Of a stretch of DNA of 64,000 nt, positions 1-8,853 are shown in pieces. Source of the DNA: Bacillota bacterium (GTDB lineage Bacteria; Bacillota; Sulfobacillia; RBS10-35; Bu92); the NCBI GenBank assembly GCA_014896375.1, contig JADBKN010000051.1:309035-373034 (forward strand). The letters run 5' to 3'. A program made the position numbers and the translations under genes. Under the pieces are notes generated by a model, which worked only from the letters and a program-made list of their open reading frames with translations, made no database searches and was not told the origin of the DNA. Positions within the stretch are counted from its first letter, which is position 1; each line of letters begins with the position of its first letter.

Positions 1-169
1 CACCTATCCAGGCGGCTTCTGGACGTTCTCCGTGGGCTCGCTCGGACCGGATCTCGACACCTTCGACGAGGCGCGCGCGGCGGCTCTGGACACGAAGTAC
101 TACTGCCCGGAGATCCACCGCGCGGCGCTGGCGCTCCCGCCCTTCGTGCGCCGGGTGCTCGGCGGATGA
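1..169 (+). CDS. speE: Spermidine synthase, C-terminal end only (partial)
   Basis: The window opens inside this gene; about 55 codons remain, read from base 2 to the TGA at 167-169. The visible peptide starts TYPGGFWTFSVGS and continues with TKYYCPEIHRAALALP, which matches the conserved C-terminus of spermidine synthases, enzymes that transfer aminopropyl from decarboxylated SAM to putrescine. The stop overlaps the speB start (ATGA), so the two are translationally coupled. A polyamine pairing of synthase and ureohydrolase fits this. The catalytic core lies outside the window, so orthology rests on the tail and the neighbour. Confidence 0.85.
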   Translation, partial: TYPGGFWTFSVGSLGPDLDTFDEARAAALDTKYYCPEIHRAALALPPFVRRVLGG

Positions 170-1104
170 CCGTCCACGAGCGGCTGGAGAGCGCGGCCGC
201 CTTCATGGCCGCCGGGCCGTGGGAGACGGCGCGCGTGGCGCTCTTCGGCATCCCCATGGACGCCACCACCAGCTACCGGCCCGGGGCGCGCTTCGGGCCG
301 GCGCGCATCCGTGAGGCGTCCTACGGGCTTGAGGAATACAGCCTGGCGCTCGACCGCTCTCTGGACGAGGTGCCCTTTGCCGATCTCGGCGACGTGACGC
401 TCCCGCTCGGCGACGTCCCGTCGAGCCTGGAGGCGATCGAAGCCGTCGCCGGCGCCGTGTGGGACGCCGGGCGGCGGCCGCTGGCCATCGGCGGCGAGCA
501 CCTCGCCACCCTGCCGCTCGTGCGCGCCGCGTGGGCGCGCTTCCCGGAGCTGGCCGTGATCCAGTTCGATGCCCACGCCGACCTGCGGGAAGAGTACCTG
601 GGCGTGCGCCTCTCCCACGCGTGCGTGATGCGGCGGATCGCGGAATTTCTGCCGCCCGCGCGCCTCTGGCAGCTGGGCATCCGCTCCGCCACGCGCGAGG
701 AGGCGGCCTTCGCGCGGGAGCGCACCCGCTTCCACCCCTTCCGCGTGGCGGAGGGGGCCGCGGCGGCCGCGGCGGAGCTGCGCGGCCGGCCCGTCTACGT
801 GACGATCGACATCGACGTGCTGGACCCGGCGTACGCGCCGGGCACGGGCACGCCGGAGCCCGGCGGCGTCGCGCCGGAGGAGCTCTTTTCGGCGCTGCGC
901 GCGCTTTCGCCGCTCGACATCGTGGGCGCGGACGTGGTGGAGGCGGCGCCCACGCTGGATCCGGCCGGCACGACGGCCGTCGTCGCGGCGAAGATCGTGC
1001 GCGAGCTATTGCTATCATGGTTCCACAGTCCCGGCGGGCCCGGGGGGCGCAACCCGGGCCGGCCTGGTGCAGCCGAAGGAGGAGAGGACCGTGGCTCCCA
1101 CTGA
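166..1104 (+). CDS. speB: Agmatinase / ureohydrolase family protein
   Basis: 312 aa, the usual size for bacterial agmatinase, which hydrolyses agmatine to putrescine and urea with a binuclear Mn centre. Visible ureohydrolase motifs in order are GGEHLATLPL, the metal-binding DAHADLR, SHACVMRR, and the long C-terminal signature beginning TIDIDVLDPAYAPG and continuing GTGTPEPGG, which carries the two metal Asp residues. The ATG overlaps the speE stop. Together with speE this gives the route agmatine to putrescine to spermidine. The last 30 or so residues (after LLLSW) are Gly/Pro/Arg-rich and overlap the argS start, so the tail is probably a non-conserved read-through. Agmatinase is preferred over arginase or formiminoglutamase because of the speE context. 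Confidence 0.9.
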   Translation: MTVHERLESAAAFMAAGPWETARVALFGIPMDATTSYRPGARFGPARIREASYGLEEYSLALDRSLDEVPFADLGDVTLPLGDVPSSLEAIEAVAGAVWDAGRRPLAIGGEHLATLPLVRAAWARFPELAVIQFDAHADLREEYLGVRLSHACVMRRIAEFLPPARLWQLGIRSATREEAAFARERTRFHPFRVAEGAAAAAAELRGRPVYVTIDIDVLDPAYAPGTGTPEPGGVAPEELFSALRALSPLDIVGADVVEAAPTLDPAGTTAVVAAKIVRELLLSWFHSPGGPGGRNPGRPGAAEGGEDRGSH

Positions 1105-2833
1105 CGAACCCCGGGCGCCGGAGTCCGCGGCGCCGGCGCGGCCCATCGCCGAGATGCAGGCGCGGCTGGCCGCGCTTGTGGAGGAGGCCGTGGCGCAGGC
1201 GCTGGCGGAGGGCGACCTGCCGCCTCTTGAAGAGCGTCCGGAGTTCCGCGTGGAGATCCCGAACGACCGCAGCCACGGCGACTTCGCCACCAACGCCGCG
1301 CTCGCCCTGGCGCGGCCGGCGCGCCAGAACCCGCGGGCCATCGCGCAGGCCATCGTGCGCTGGTTGAAGGTGGAGCCGCCCATCGCCGAGGTGTCCGTCG
1401 CCGGGCCGGGTTTCATCAACTTCCGCCTGGTGCCGTCCTGGCTGAATCCCGTCGTGACGGCCGCCCGCCGCCCCGACTGGGGCTCGAGCGCCGTAGGCGG
1501 TGGACGGCGCATTCTGGTGGAATTCGTCAGCGCCAACCCCACCGGCCCCCTGAACCTCGTCAACGCGCGCTCCGCGGCGTACGGCGACGCGCTCTGCCGC
1601 GTGCTGGCGGCCGCCGGCTACCACGTGGAGCGGGAGTATTACGTCAACGATGCCGGCAACCAGTTCCAGCGCTTCGCCGACGCCGTGCGCGTGCGCTACA
1701 TGCAGGCCGTGGAGGGGCGCGCGGACGTCGAGCTGCCGGAGGGTGCGTACCCTGGGGAGTACATCATCGGGTACGTCCAGGCGGCGGTGGAGGCGCTGGG
1801 CGGGCGCGGGGCCGTCGCCGCCCTCCCCGAGGAGGAGCGCGTGGAGCGGCTGGCGCGGTGGGCGGTGGAGCGCATCATCGCGGAGGCGCAGGACGTCCTG
1901 GCGCGCTACCGCGTGCGCTTCGACCGCTGGATGCGGGAGAGCGAGCTGCGGGAGCGGGGCGTGGCCGACGCCGTCTTCCGGCGGCTTGTGGCCAGCGGCC
2001 ACACGTACGTCCAGGACGGCGCCGTATGGCTGCGCACCACGGCCTTCGGGGACGACAAGGACCGCGTCCTGCGCCGCGCCGACGGCACCTACACCTACAT
2101 CGTGCCGGACATCGCCTATCACGCGGACAAGCTCGAGCGCTGCGACATCGCCCTCGACATCCTGGGGCAGGACCACCACGGCTACGTGCCGCGGCTGCGC
2201 GCCGCGCTGGCGGCGCTCGGCTACGACACCTCGCGGCTGGAGGTGCTCATCAACCAGATGGTGCACCTCGTGCGCGGCGGGGAGCGCGTGCGCATGTCCA
2301 AGCGGCGCGGCGAGTTCGTCACCATGGAGGAGTTCCTCGGCGAGGTCGACATCGACGCCGCGCGCTGGTTCTTCGCGGCGCGGGCGCTCGATTCCACCAT
2401 GGAGTTCGATCTCGACCTCGCCAACCTGCGCACGAACGAGAATCCCGTGTACTACGTGCAGTATGCGCACGCGCGCATCGCGAGCCTCCTGGAGCGGGCG
2501 GCGGAGGCGGGGGCCTGGCCGGTGGAGGCGGGGGCCGGCGGCGCGGAAGCCGCGCCTTACGGGTACGAGGAGCCCGCAGAGCGCGCCCTCCTCTGGGAGA
2601 TCGCCCGCTTCCCAGAAGAAGTGGCGCAGGCCGCCGAGCTGCGCGCGCCGCACCGCCTGGCGGTCTACGCGCGAGAGCTGGCCGCCGCCTACCACACCTT
2701 CTACACGGACTGCCGCGTGCTGGGCGCAGAACCGCCCGTGCAGGCGGCGCGCCTCCTCTTGAGCGACGCGACCCGCCATACGCTGGCCCGCTGCCTCGAC
2801 CTCCTCGGCGTGAGCGCGCCCGAGCGCATGTAG
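1091..2833 (+). CDS. argS: Arginyl-tRNA synthetase
   Basis: Class I aminoacyl-tRNA synthetase that charges tRNA-Arg in the cytoplasm. It begins with an Arg-S N-terminal additional domain (about residues 15-100, including IPNDRSHGDFATN), then the HIGH-like signature in VEFVSANPTGPLN, the catalytic Rossmann fold with a QDHHGY region, the VRMSKRRGEFV segment equivalent to KMSKS, and a helical DALR anticodon domain ending LARCLDLLGV. I chose the GTG at 1091 because a strong ribosome site (AAGGAGGAGAGG, 1076-1087) sits just before it; the frame stays open to a GTG at 1067. The start lies inside the end of speB, so it belongs to the speE-speB transcript. Length of about 580 aa is normal. Confidence 0.95.
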   Translation: MAPTDEPRAPESAAPARPIAEMQARLAALVEEAVAQALAEGDLPPLEERPEFRVEIPNDRSHGDFATNAALALARPARQNPRAIAQAIVRWLKVEPPIAEVSVAGPGFINFRLVPSWLNPVVTAARRPDWGSSAVGGGRRILVEFVSANPTGPLNLVNARSAAYGDALCRVLAAAGYHVEREYYVNDAGNQFQRFADAVRVRYMQAVEGRADVELPEGAYPGEYIIGYVQAAVEALGGRGAVAALPEEERVERLARWAVERIIAEAQDVLARYRVRFDRWMRESELRERGVADAVFRRLVASGHTYVQDGAVWLRTTAFGDDKDRVLRRADGTYTYIVPDIAYHADKLERCDIALDILGQDHHGYVPRLRAALAALGYDTSRLEVLINQMVHLVRGGERVRMSKRRGEFVTMEEFLGEVDIDAARWFFAARALDSTMEFDLDLANLRTNENPVYYVQYAHARIASLLERAAEAGAWPVEAGAGGAEAAPYGYEEPAERALLWEIARFPEEVAQAAELRAPHRLAVYARELAAAYHTFYTDCRVLGAEPPVQAARLLLSDATRHTLARCLDLLGVSAPERM

Positions 2834-2933
2834 CGCGCCGCTGGACAGATCGGCCCATATCCGTGCCGCATTGAGACTTTCCGGCTCTAGGAACGCGCCT
2901 CTCCCCGCCCAATTCTTAGGCCGGGGTGGTTCG

Positions 2934-3332
2934 TTGTCTCGTCTGGGCCAGCGGCTGCGGCTTCTGCGCGAGCACCGCAACCTCAGCCTGTACGATGTCG
3001 AACGCCTCACTGGCCTCCATTACTCGACCGTCGGCAAGTACGAGCGCGGCGTCCGCCGGCCCTCCTTGGAGACGTTGCGGGAGCTTGCGCGCGTCTACGA
3101 AGTCCCCCTCCACGAACTGATCCCCGACGAGGAGAGCGAGAACGACGGCACGGCCACGCCCGCGGACCTCGACCGCTGGACGGACCTTCTCCGCGTCCGC
3201 CCGCTGCTCGGCCGCCTCCTGGACGCGGCGGCGGAGCTGACCGACGAGCAGGTGGAGCACCTCGTGGCCTTTCTCAGCGGAGCGGCCAAGCCGGCCGGGC
3301 GGCCGCGCGGCCCGCGCGGCGGGCGCGCCTGA
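2934..3332 (+). CDS. XRE-family helix-turn-helix regulator
   Basis: About 132 aa. Residues 1-65 are a classic HTH_3/SinR-like DNA-binding domain: LGQRLRLLREHRNLSLYDVE, then TVGKYERGVRRPSLETL and LARVYEVPLHELI. The C-terminal half is acidic and helical (LTDEQVEHLVAFLSGA) and may form a dimerisation segment; the tail is Gly/Arg/Pro-rich. The TTG at 2934 was chosen because GGGGTGG lies 4 bases upstream; an upstream TTG at 2871 keeps the frame but has no ribosome site. It is a single gene convergent with dppC. A role in stationary-phase or sporulation control is possible from the SinR-like layout, but no target can be read from the sequence. Confidence 0.75.
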   Translation: MSRLGQRLRLLREHRNLSLYDVERLTGLHYSTVGKYERGVRRPSLETLRELARVYEVPLHELIPDEESENDGTATPADLDRWTDLLRVRPLLGRLLDAAAELTDEQVEHLVAFLSGAAKPAGRPRGPRGGRA

Positions 3333-3398
3333 GGCCGGCGAGGACGCCCGGAGCCGGCGGGCGCGCCGGGCGGATCGCGCGGCTGGGGGCGGCGCGCC

Positions 3399-4373
3399 TC
3401 AGCGCTTCAATTTCGGGTCGAGCGCGTCGCGCAGCCCGTCGCCTAAGAGGTTGAAGCCCAAGACCACAATCATGATCGCCAGCCCCGGGTACGTCATCGT
3501 CCAGGAAGCGGAGCGGAAGTATTCCTTGCTGTGCGCGAGCATCGAGCCCCACTCCGGCGTGCGGGCATCGGCGCCGAGGCCCAGGAAGGAGAGGCCGGCC
3601 GTGTCCAGGATGGCCGTGGCGATGCCCAGCGTGGCCTGCACGAGCACCGGCGCCATGGCGTTGGGCAGCACGTGGCGGAAGAGCACGGCGAGGTGGCTCG
3701 CCCCTTCCGCGCGCGCCGCTTCGACGAACTCCGCCTCCTTGACGCCGAGCACCACGGAGCGCACGAGCCGCACGTAGTTGGGGATGGCGACGACGCCCAC
3801 CGCCAGCATGGCGTTCATGAGGCTCGGCCCCAGGATGGCGATCATGAGGATGGCCAGAAGTAGGCTGGGGAAGGCGAGCATCACGTCGACGACGCGCATG
3901 GAAAAGAGATCGAACCAGCCTCCCACATAGCCGGCCACCGCTCCCCAGAGGGTGCCCGCCACAAGCGCCAGCCCCACCGTGATGAGCCCCACTTCCAGCG
4001 AGAGGCGCGCGCCGTACACAAGGCGCGCGAACATGTCGCGGCCGCTGTAGTCCGTGCCCAGGATGTGCGCCGGCGAGGGCGGCTGGAGGCGGTCCGCCAG
4101 CTCGCCGTTCCTGGGATCGTAGTGCGTGAGCCACGGCGCGAAGACCGCCATGCCCACAAAGAGCGCCACGATCACGAGCCCGGCCAGCGCCCCGCGGTGG
4201 CGCAGGAGCCTACGAATGGGCGGTCCCCAGGCGGCGAGGCGCGCCGTCCAGCCGCCGAGCACGTCGGGCTGGGCGGGGGTCCGCCCGGCGGGCGCGCCGG
4301 CCGGCCCGGCGGGCGCGGCCGGCGGCCCGGCCGGCGTGGGATCGGATGTGTTCGTCGTCGTCGTCGGGTTCAC
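3399..4373 (-). CDS. dppC: Dipeptide/oligopeptide ABC transporter permease, DppC-like
   Basis: 324 aa inner-membrane permease of the BPD_transp_1 type. It has a Pro/Ala-rich cytoplasmic N-terminus (about 60 aa), a first membrane helix (ALAGLVIVALFVGMAVF), the OppC_N segment with HILGTDYSGRDMFARLVYGAR, and the EAA loop (EFVEAARAEGASHLAVLFRH) that docks the ATPase. The end reads GLGFNLLGDGLRDALDPKLK, with the first residue reading VLGFNLLGDGLRD, typical of DppC/OppC. It is the last gene of dppA-dppB-dppC, 24 bases after dppB. No ATPase genes follow; the next gene is convergent. The substrate is inferred to be short peptides from family membership only. Confidence 0.9.
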   Translation of the reverse strand: MNPTTTTNTSDPTPAGPPAAPAGPAGAPAGRTPAQPDVLGGWTARLAAWGPPIRRLLRHRGALAGLVIVALFVGMAVFAPWLTHYDPRNGELADRLQPPSPAHILGTDYSGRDMFARLVYGARLSLEVGLITVGLALVAGTLWGAVAGYVGGWFDLFSMRVVDVMLAFPSLLLAILMIAILGPSLMNAMLAVGVVAIPNYVRLVRSVVLGVKEAEFVEAARAEGASHLAVLFRHVLPNAMAPVLVQATLGIATAILDTAGLSFLGLGADARTPEWGSMLAHSKEYFRSASWTMTYPGLAIMIVVLGFNLLGDGLRDALDPKLKR

Positions 4374-4397
4374 GGCGGCCTCCCTCCCATTTCCCGG

Positions 4398-5408
4398 TCA
4401 GTCGTACCGGATGCGCGGATCGACCACCGTGTAGAGGAGGTCGACCAAGAGGTTCAGGATGACGAAGAGGAAGGCGAAGACGATCACCGCCCCCTGCACG
4501 GCCGGGTAATCGCGGTTGTAGATGGCGGTCACGATGTAGCGTCCCAGTCCCGGCAGGGCGAAGACGCTCTCCGTGATCACGGCGCCGCTCAGGAGCGAGC
4601 CGAACTGCAGCCCGATGACGGTGATCACCGGCAGCAGCGCGTTCTTCAGCGCGTGCCGCCAGACGACGATCCTCCCAGGAAGCCCCTTCGCGTACGCGGT
4701 GCGGACGTAGTCGTTGCCGAGCACCTCCAGCATGCTGGAGCGCGTGATGCGCGCGATGAGCGCCATCGGGATCGTGGCCAGCGCCAGGGACGGCATGACC
4801 ATGTGCCAGAGGCCGTTCCAGAAGGCGGACGTGTTGCCGGCCAAGAGGCTGTCGATGAGGAAGAAGTTCGTCACCTTGGGCACCGCATTCAGGTACTGCA
4901 CGGAGGCGATGCCCGTCGGCTCGAACCAGTGCAGCTGCACGGCCAGGTAGTCGATCATGAGGAGCGCCAGCCAGAAGATCGGCATGGAGACGCCGAGGAG
5001 CGCCACGGACATGCCCAGGTAGTCGACGAGGCTCGCGCGCCGCACGGCCGCGGCGATGCCCAGCGTCATGCCGGCGACGACGGCCACGAACATGCTGAGC
5101 ACGGTGAGCGTCACGGTGACCGGCAGCCGCTCACCCAGCTCCACGAGCACCGGCGTGCGCGTGACGATGGAGTCGCCGAAGTCCAGGTGGGCGACGGCGT
5201 CCAGGTAGTAGAGGAACTGGACGGGCAGCGGCTTGTCGAGCCCCAGGCGCTCCCGGATGGCGGCGATGGATTGCGGCGTGGCGTGCTGGCCGAGGAGTGC
5301 CGTGGCCGGGTCCCCCGGGATGAGGTGCAGCGCCAGAAAGACCACGAAGAGGATCCCGAGGAGCGTCGGGACGAGGAGCAGAAGGCGGCGCACGACGTAC
5401 TGGGTCAT
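4398..5408 (-). CDS. dppB: Dipeptide/oligopeptide ABC transporter permease, DppB-like
   Basis: 336 aa, the usual DppB/OppB length. The N-terminus VRRLLLLVPTLLGILFVVF is the first membrane helix, followed by LIPGDPATALLG and the long family-typical periplasmic loop. The EAA motif region NDYVRTAYAKGLPGRIVVWR contacts the ATPase, and the C-terminus (NLLVDLLYTVVDPRIRYD) is canonical for DppB. It pairs with DppC to form the heterodimeric channel fed by the lipoprotein encoded upstream. The spacing to dppA is about 186 bases, which may hold a transcript-processing or attenuation site, but I see no clear hairpin with a T-run there. Confidence 0.92.
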   Translation of the reverse strand: MTQYVVRRLLLLVPTLLGILFVVFLALHLIPGDPATALLGQHATPQSIAAIRERLGLDKPLPVQFLYYLDAVAHLDFGDSIVTRTPVLVELGERLPVTVTLTVLSMFVAVVAGMTLGIAAAVRRASLVDYLGMSVALLGVSMPIFWLALLMIDYLAVQLHWFEPTGIASVQYLNAVPKVTNFFLIDSLLAGNTSAFWNGLWHMVMPSLALATIPMALIARITRSSMLEVLGNDYVRTAYAKGLPGRIVVWRHALKNALLPVITVIGLQFGSLLSGAVITESVFALPGLGRYIVTAIYNRDYPAVQGAVIVFAFLFVILNLLVDLLYTVVDPRIRYD

Positions 5409-5594
5409 GATCTCTGGCGGTTCGACGACGTCGCGCGGAAGTCCTTGCGCGGCGCAAATGGAGCGGCGCGCCCGGCCTTGTCAGGCGGGCGCGCCGCTCG
5501 GCTGTGGCTGCCGCTCGTGTGTGGCGGCCGCGGGTGGCGGGGGCGCGGGGGGCGCTGCGGGCGGCGCGACACTCCCGCGCCGCCCCGCGTCGCC

Positions 5595-7244
5595 TTACTT
5601 CGACAGCGAGACGTGGTTCAGCTGCTCAAGGCCGAGCGGGCTCGGCACGTAGCCCTGCACCTTGGCGCTGGCCGCCACCGGGTCCTGCGCGTAGACGAGC
5701 GGCACCCAGGGCGCGTCCTCGTGGATGATCTGCTGCGCCTGCTCATACAGCTGCGTGCGCGTGGCCTGGTCCGGCGTCTGCTGCGCCTTGATGAGCAGCT
5801 GGTGCAGCGCGTCGCTCTTGTAGAAGGCGATGTTGCCGGCGGAGCCCTTCGTGGCGTTGTCCTTGTCGAGCAGCACGTAGAGGAAGTTGTCCGGGTCGCC
5901 GTTGTCGCCGATCCAGCCGAGGAGCGCCATCGTGTGCTCGCCGTTCTCCGTCTTGGAGAGGTATGTGCTCCAGTCAAAGGTGACGATCTTGACCTGGACG
6001 CCGATCTTGGCGAGGTCCTGCGCGATGGCCTCCGCGATCTTCGTCGGCTCCGGGAAGTACGGCCGCGGGTTGCTCATCGCCCAGAGCTCGTAGGTCTTGC
6101 TGAAGTCGAAGTGCGCCTCCTGCAGCAGCTTCTTCGCCTGGTCCGGATCATAGGGGTAGTCCTGCAGGTTACTGTGGCCCCACATGTTCGGCGGCAGCGG
6201 CGTGTTCGCCACCTGGCCGAGGTCGCCGTAGAACGCATTGACGATCGCCTGCTTGTCGATCGCCATGTTGAACGCCTGGCGGACCTTCTTGTTGTTGAAC
6301 GGCGGCTTCTCCGTGTTGAAGGCGAGGTAGCCGATGTCGTTCGCCGGCCGCAGGAAGAGCTGCAGGTTCGGGTCGCTCTTGATCGTAGGGACGTCCGAGG
6401 GGCTGATGCCGTCCGCGAAGTGGATCGTGCCGGACTGCAGCTCAAGCAGGCGCTCCGAGTTGTCCGGAATCACGCGGAAGACGAGCTGGTCCACCTTCGC
6501 CGGGTCGCCCCAGTAGTTGTCGTTGCGTGCCAGCACGATCTGGCTGTCCTTGTCCCAGCGCACGAACTTGAACGGCCCCGTGCCGACCGGGTTCTTGAAG
6601 AAGTCGGCGCCGTACTTCTGGATGGCGGTGGGGCTGGCGATGGCAAACGGCGCCATGGCCAGGTTCTGCAGGAACGGGGCGAGCGGGTTGCGCAGGGTGA
6701 ACTTCACGTGCGTGTCGTCGATCACGTCGACCGACTTGATCACCGACTTGTCGTCAAACCCGCCGAACATGTAGGCGTAGTAGCCGAAGTCCTCGCCCTG
6801 GAAGCGGTACGGGTTCTTCGAATTCATCCAGCGGTCGAAGTTGAACTTCACCGCCTCGGCGTTGAACGGCGTGCCGTCCTGGAACTTCACGCCCTCGCGC
6901 AGGGTGCATGTCCACTCCGTGGCGTCCTGGTTGGCCTCGCAGCCCGTCGCCAGGCCGGGGCCGACGTTCGTGGTGTCACCCTGGAACTGGAGGAGCGTGT
7001 CGAAGATCTGCTCGGTGACCTTGAGGGACTCGCCGTCGGTGACGTTGGCCGGGTCGAGGCCGACGGAGTCGCCGCCGCGGCCCCACACGAGCGTGACCTG
7101 ACCCTGCTGCCCGCCTTCGCTGGTCGCTTCGCTGCCGGGCTCGCTTTTGCCGGCGGACGGGGCGGCCCCGCCGCCGCAGGCGGCCAGGGTGAGCATCGCG
7201 ACCGCCATCAGGGCGCCCAGCCATGCGGAGGTGCGCCTTGCCAT
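5595..7244 (-). CDS. dppA: Peptide-binding lipoprotein of ABC transporter (SBP family 5)
   Basis: 549 aa from the ATG at 7244, which is preceded by GGGAGGT. The N-terminus is a lipoprotein signal (MARRTSAWLGALMAVAM then LTLAACGG) with the lipobox Cys around residue 22, followed by a Gly/Ser/Glu-rich linker. The mature protein has the SBP_bac_5 features: a hydrophobic start (VTLVWGRGGDSVGLDPAN), FDTLLQF, TLREGVKFQDGTPFNAEAVK, and a C-terminal domain with QIIHEDAPWVPLVYAQ. It captures peptides (possibly nickel or sugars; this family is broad) at the membrane surface and hands them to DppB/DppC. The open frame extends far upstream to 7580 but that part is repeat-like non-coding sequence. Confidence 0.92.
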   Translation of the reverse strand: MARRTSAWLGALMAVAMLTLAACGGGAAPSAGKSEPGSEATSEGGQQGQVTLVWGRGGDSVGLDPANVTDGESLKVTEQIFDTLLQFQGDTTNVGPGLATGCEANQDATEWTCTLREGVKFQDGTPFNAEAVKFNFDRWMNSKNPYRFQGEDFGYYAYMFGGFDDKSVIKSVDVIDDTHVKFTLRNPLAPFLQNLAMAPFAIASPTAIQKYGADFFKNPVGTGPFKFVRWDKDSQIVLARNDNYWGDPAKVDQLVFRVIPDNSERLLELQSGTIHFADGISPSDVPTIKSDPNLQLFLRPANDIGYLAFNTEKPPFNNKKVRQAFNMAIDKQAIVNAFYGDLGQVANTPLPPNMWGHSNLQDYPYDPDQAKKLLQEAHFDFSKTYELWAMSNPRPYFPEPTKIAEAIAQDLAKIGVQVKIVTFDWSTYLSKTENGEHTMALLGWIGDNGDPDNFLYVLLDKDNATKGSAGNIAFYKSDALHQLLIKAQQTPDQATRTQLYEQAQQIIHEDAPWVPLVYAQDPVAASAKVQGYVPSPLGLEQLNHVSLSK

Positions 7245-7337
7245 GGTCCGACCTCCCACGAAAAAGAGTGCTTTGCGCGCGCTGTACCGGCGAGCGTGAA
7301 GGACGGCGCCCTCCGTGCGACGGGCTGCGCCGCGCGG

Positions 7338-7465
7338 GCTTGTCCGCGAGGCGCGGATGACGGCCCTTTCCCCGCTGCGAAGACCTCTCCGCAACGCGGA
7401 GGCTTGTCCGCACCGCGGGACGAGGGGGCCTTTCCCCGCTGCGAAGGCCCCTCCGCGCCCCCCCT
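7338..7465. repeat. Two-copy imperfect tandem repeat, 64-bp period
   Basis: Two units lie side by side upstream of dppA. GCTTGTCCGC begins at 7338 and 7402, and CCTTTCCCCGCTGCGAAG begins at 7365 and 7429, both exactly 64 bases apart. The parts between are diverged. The 400-base gap between dppA and htrA (7245-7645) holds this repeat and otherwise only GC-rich sequence; I found no convincing sigma-A promoter for dppA in it. The repeats could be folded leader RNA, a recombination remnant or part of a dispersed family; the window shows no further copy that I noticed. Confidence 0.6.
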
Positions 7466-7645
7466 CGGGACGAGCGTTGGCGGCGCACTGCACCACCGCG
7501 CTGCGCCGGCTTCGTCCTTGACACTGCGCCGGCCCCTCAGCCGCGCGACGACGACATGCAAGGCGGCCCACCTCCCGCAAGGTGTTGCATCTTACGGGGG
7601 TGGACCGCCGGGCGTTCAGTGCGCGGGTGTGCGCCGCCCGCAGCG

Positions 7646-8812
7646 TCAGTCGCCCTGCTGCGGCATGGCCTCCAGCACGGCGGTGGCCGTCAGCTTCTGC
7701 GGGCCGCGGTAGAACTGCAGCGTGACCGAGCTGCCCACGTGCAGCTTGTGGATGGCCGCGATCAGGTCGTTCGCGCTCTGCACGGGCGTTCCGTTGACGG
7801 CCGTGATCACGTCGAACTGGCGCAGGCCGGCGCGGTCGGCGGGGCTGTCGGCGTAGACCTCGACGACGAGCGCCCCGCTGGTGACGGGCGTGTGCAGCGC
7901 CTTCGCGTAGTCCGCCGTCATATTGCTGATGCCCACGCCCAGCCAGGCCTGCTGGATGTTCGCGCCGGACTCAAGCTGCGAGAGCACCGTCTTCACCGTG
8001 TTGATCGGGATGGCGAAGCCGAGCCCCTGACCCTGGCTGGACACCGCCGTGTTGATGCCGATGACCTCGCCCTTGAGGTTCAGGAGCGGGCCGCCGGAGT
8101 TCCCCGGGTTGATGGCCGCGTCCGTCTGGAGGAGCACGTCATAGTGGCGCCCGGAGGCGTCCAGCGAGCGCCCCTTCGCCGAGAGCACGCCCACCGTGAC
8201 GGTGTGGTCGAGGCCGAGCGGGTTGCCTACGGCGATGACCCAGTCGCCCACGCGCATCTTGTCGCTGTCGCCGAGCGGCAGGGTCGGCAGGTTCTTGCCG
8301 TCGATCTTCAAGACGGCCAGGTCCAGGCTGCGGTCCTGGCCCAGCACCTTCGCCGTGTAGGGCTGGCTCTTGCCCATCACCTGCACGGAGATCTCGTCCG
8401 CGCCGTCGATCACGTGCTGGTTCGTGAGGATGATGCCGTTCGGATCGATGATCACGCCGGAGCCCAGGCCGTGCTGCACCTGCTGCGGGAACGGCACGTT
8501 GCCGAAGAACTGGCGGAAGAACGGGTCGTCCATGAACGGCAGCTGCGGTCCGCTGCCGCGCGTCGTCGTCTCGATCCAGACGACGGCCGGGCGCGCCTTC
8601 TCCGCGATGTCCGCGATATCCGGCACGGCGGCGGCCGTGGCGGACGCACTCGGCGCCGTGGAAGAGCTGCCTTCGGCGAGCACCTGCTCCGTGGGCGCGG
8701 CGCCCGGCCAGGCGCCGTCGACGACCTTCGCCCCCGCGTCGAAGGCGGCGCCGATCAGAAACGCCGCCAGGATGAGCGCCGGCACCTGGCGCCAGCGAAA
8801 GTTCGCAAACAT
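7646..8812 (-). CDS. HtrA/DegP-like membrane-anchored serine protease
   Basis: 388 aa with one N-terminal transmembrane anchor (residues about 10-28), a Ser/Ala-rich linker, a trypsin-like protease domain (about 65-275) and one PDZ domain (about 285-375, GALVVEVYADSPADRAGLRQ). The catalytic triad is intact: His133 in TNQHVI, Asp164 in SLDLAVLK and Ser239 in NPGNSGGPL. This is the HtrA/YkdA/YyxA architecture of Bacillota, where the protease faces outside and degrades or refolds misfolded surface proteins. The gene stands alone leftward, 41 bases after the FMN protein gene stop. Upstream there are two TTGAC elements (around 8865-8880 on the minus strand) but no good -10, so the promoter is uncertain. 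Confidence 0.93.
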   Translation of the reverse strand: MFANFRWRQVPALILAAFLIGAAFDAGAKVVDGAWPGAAPTEQVLAEGSSSTAPSASATAAAVPDIADIAEKARPAVVWIETTTRGSGPQLPFMDDPFFRQFFGNVPFPQQVQHGLGSGVIIDPNGIILTNQHVIDGADEISVQVMGKSQPYTAKVLGQDRSLDLAVLKIDGKNLPTLPLGDSDKMRVGDWVIAVGNPLGLDHTVTVGVLSAKGRSLDASGRHYDVLLQTDAAINPGNSGGPLLNLKGEVIGINTAVSSQGQGLGFAIPINTVKTVLSQLESGANIQQAWLGVGISNMTADYAKALHTPVTSGALVVEVYADSPADRAGLRQFDVITAVNGTPVQSANDLIAAIHKLHVGSSVTLQFYRGPQKLTATAVLEAMPQQGD

Positions 8813-8853
8813 TCGCGATCCCCCCGTGATTGCGGGTTGAGCCTGGCAACGTT

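Noticed and set aside
203..3010. 935-residue minus-strand frame over speB and argS
   Set aside because: Antisense shadow of two clear genes; ends in an Arg/Pro run.
7245..7580. N-terminal extension of dppA frame
   Set aside because: The lipoprotein signal begins at 7244 with a good ribosome site; the extension is the 64-bp repeat region.
4065..7712. 1215-residue open frame on the plus strand, antisense to the dpp operon
   Set aside because: Composition is an Arg/His/Val/Asp-rich shadow typical of GC-rich antisense frames; the minus strand holds three well-conserved genes.
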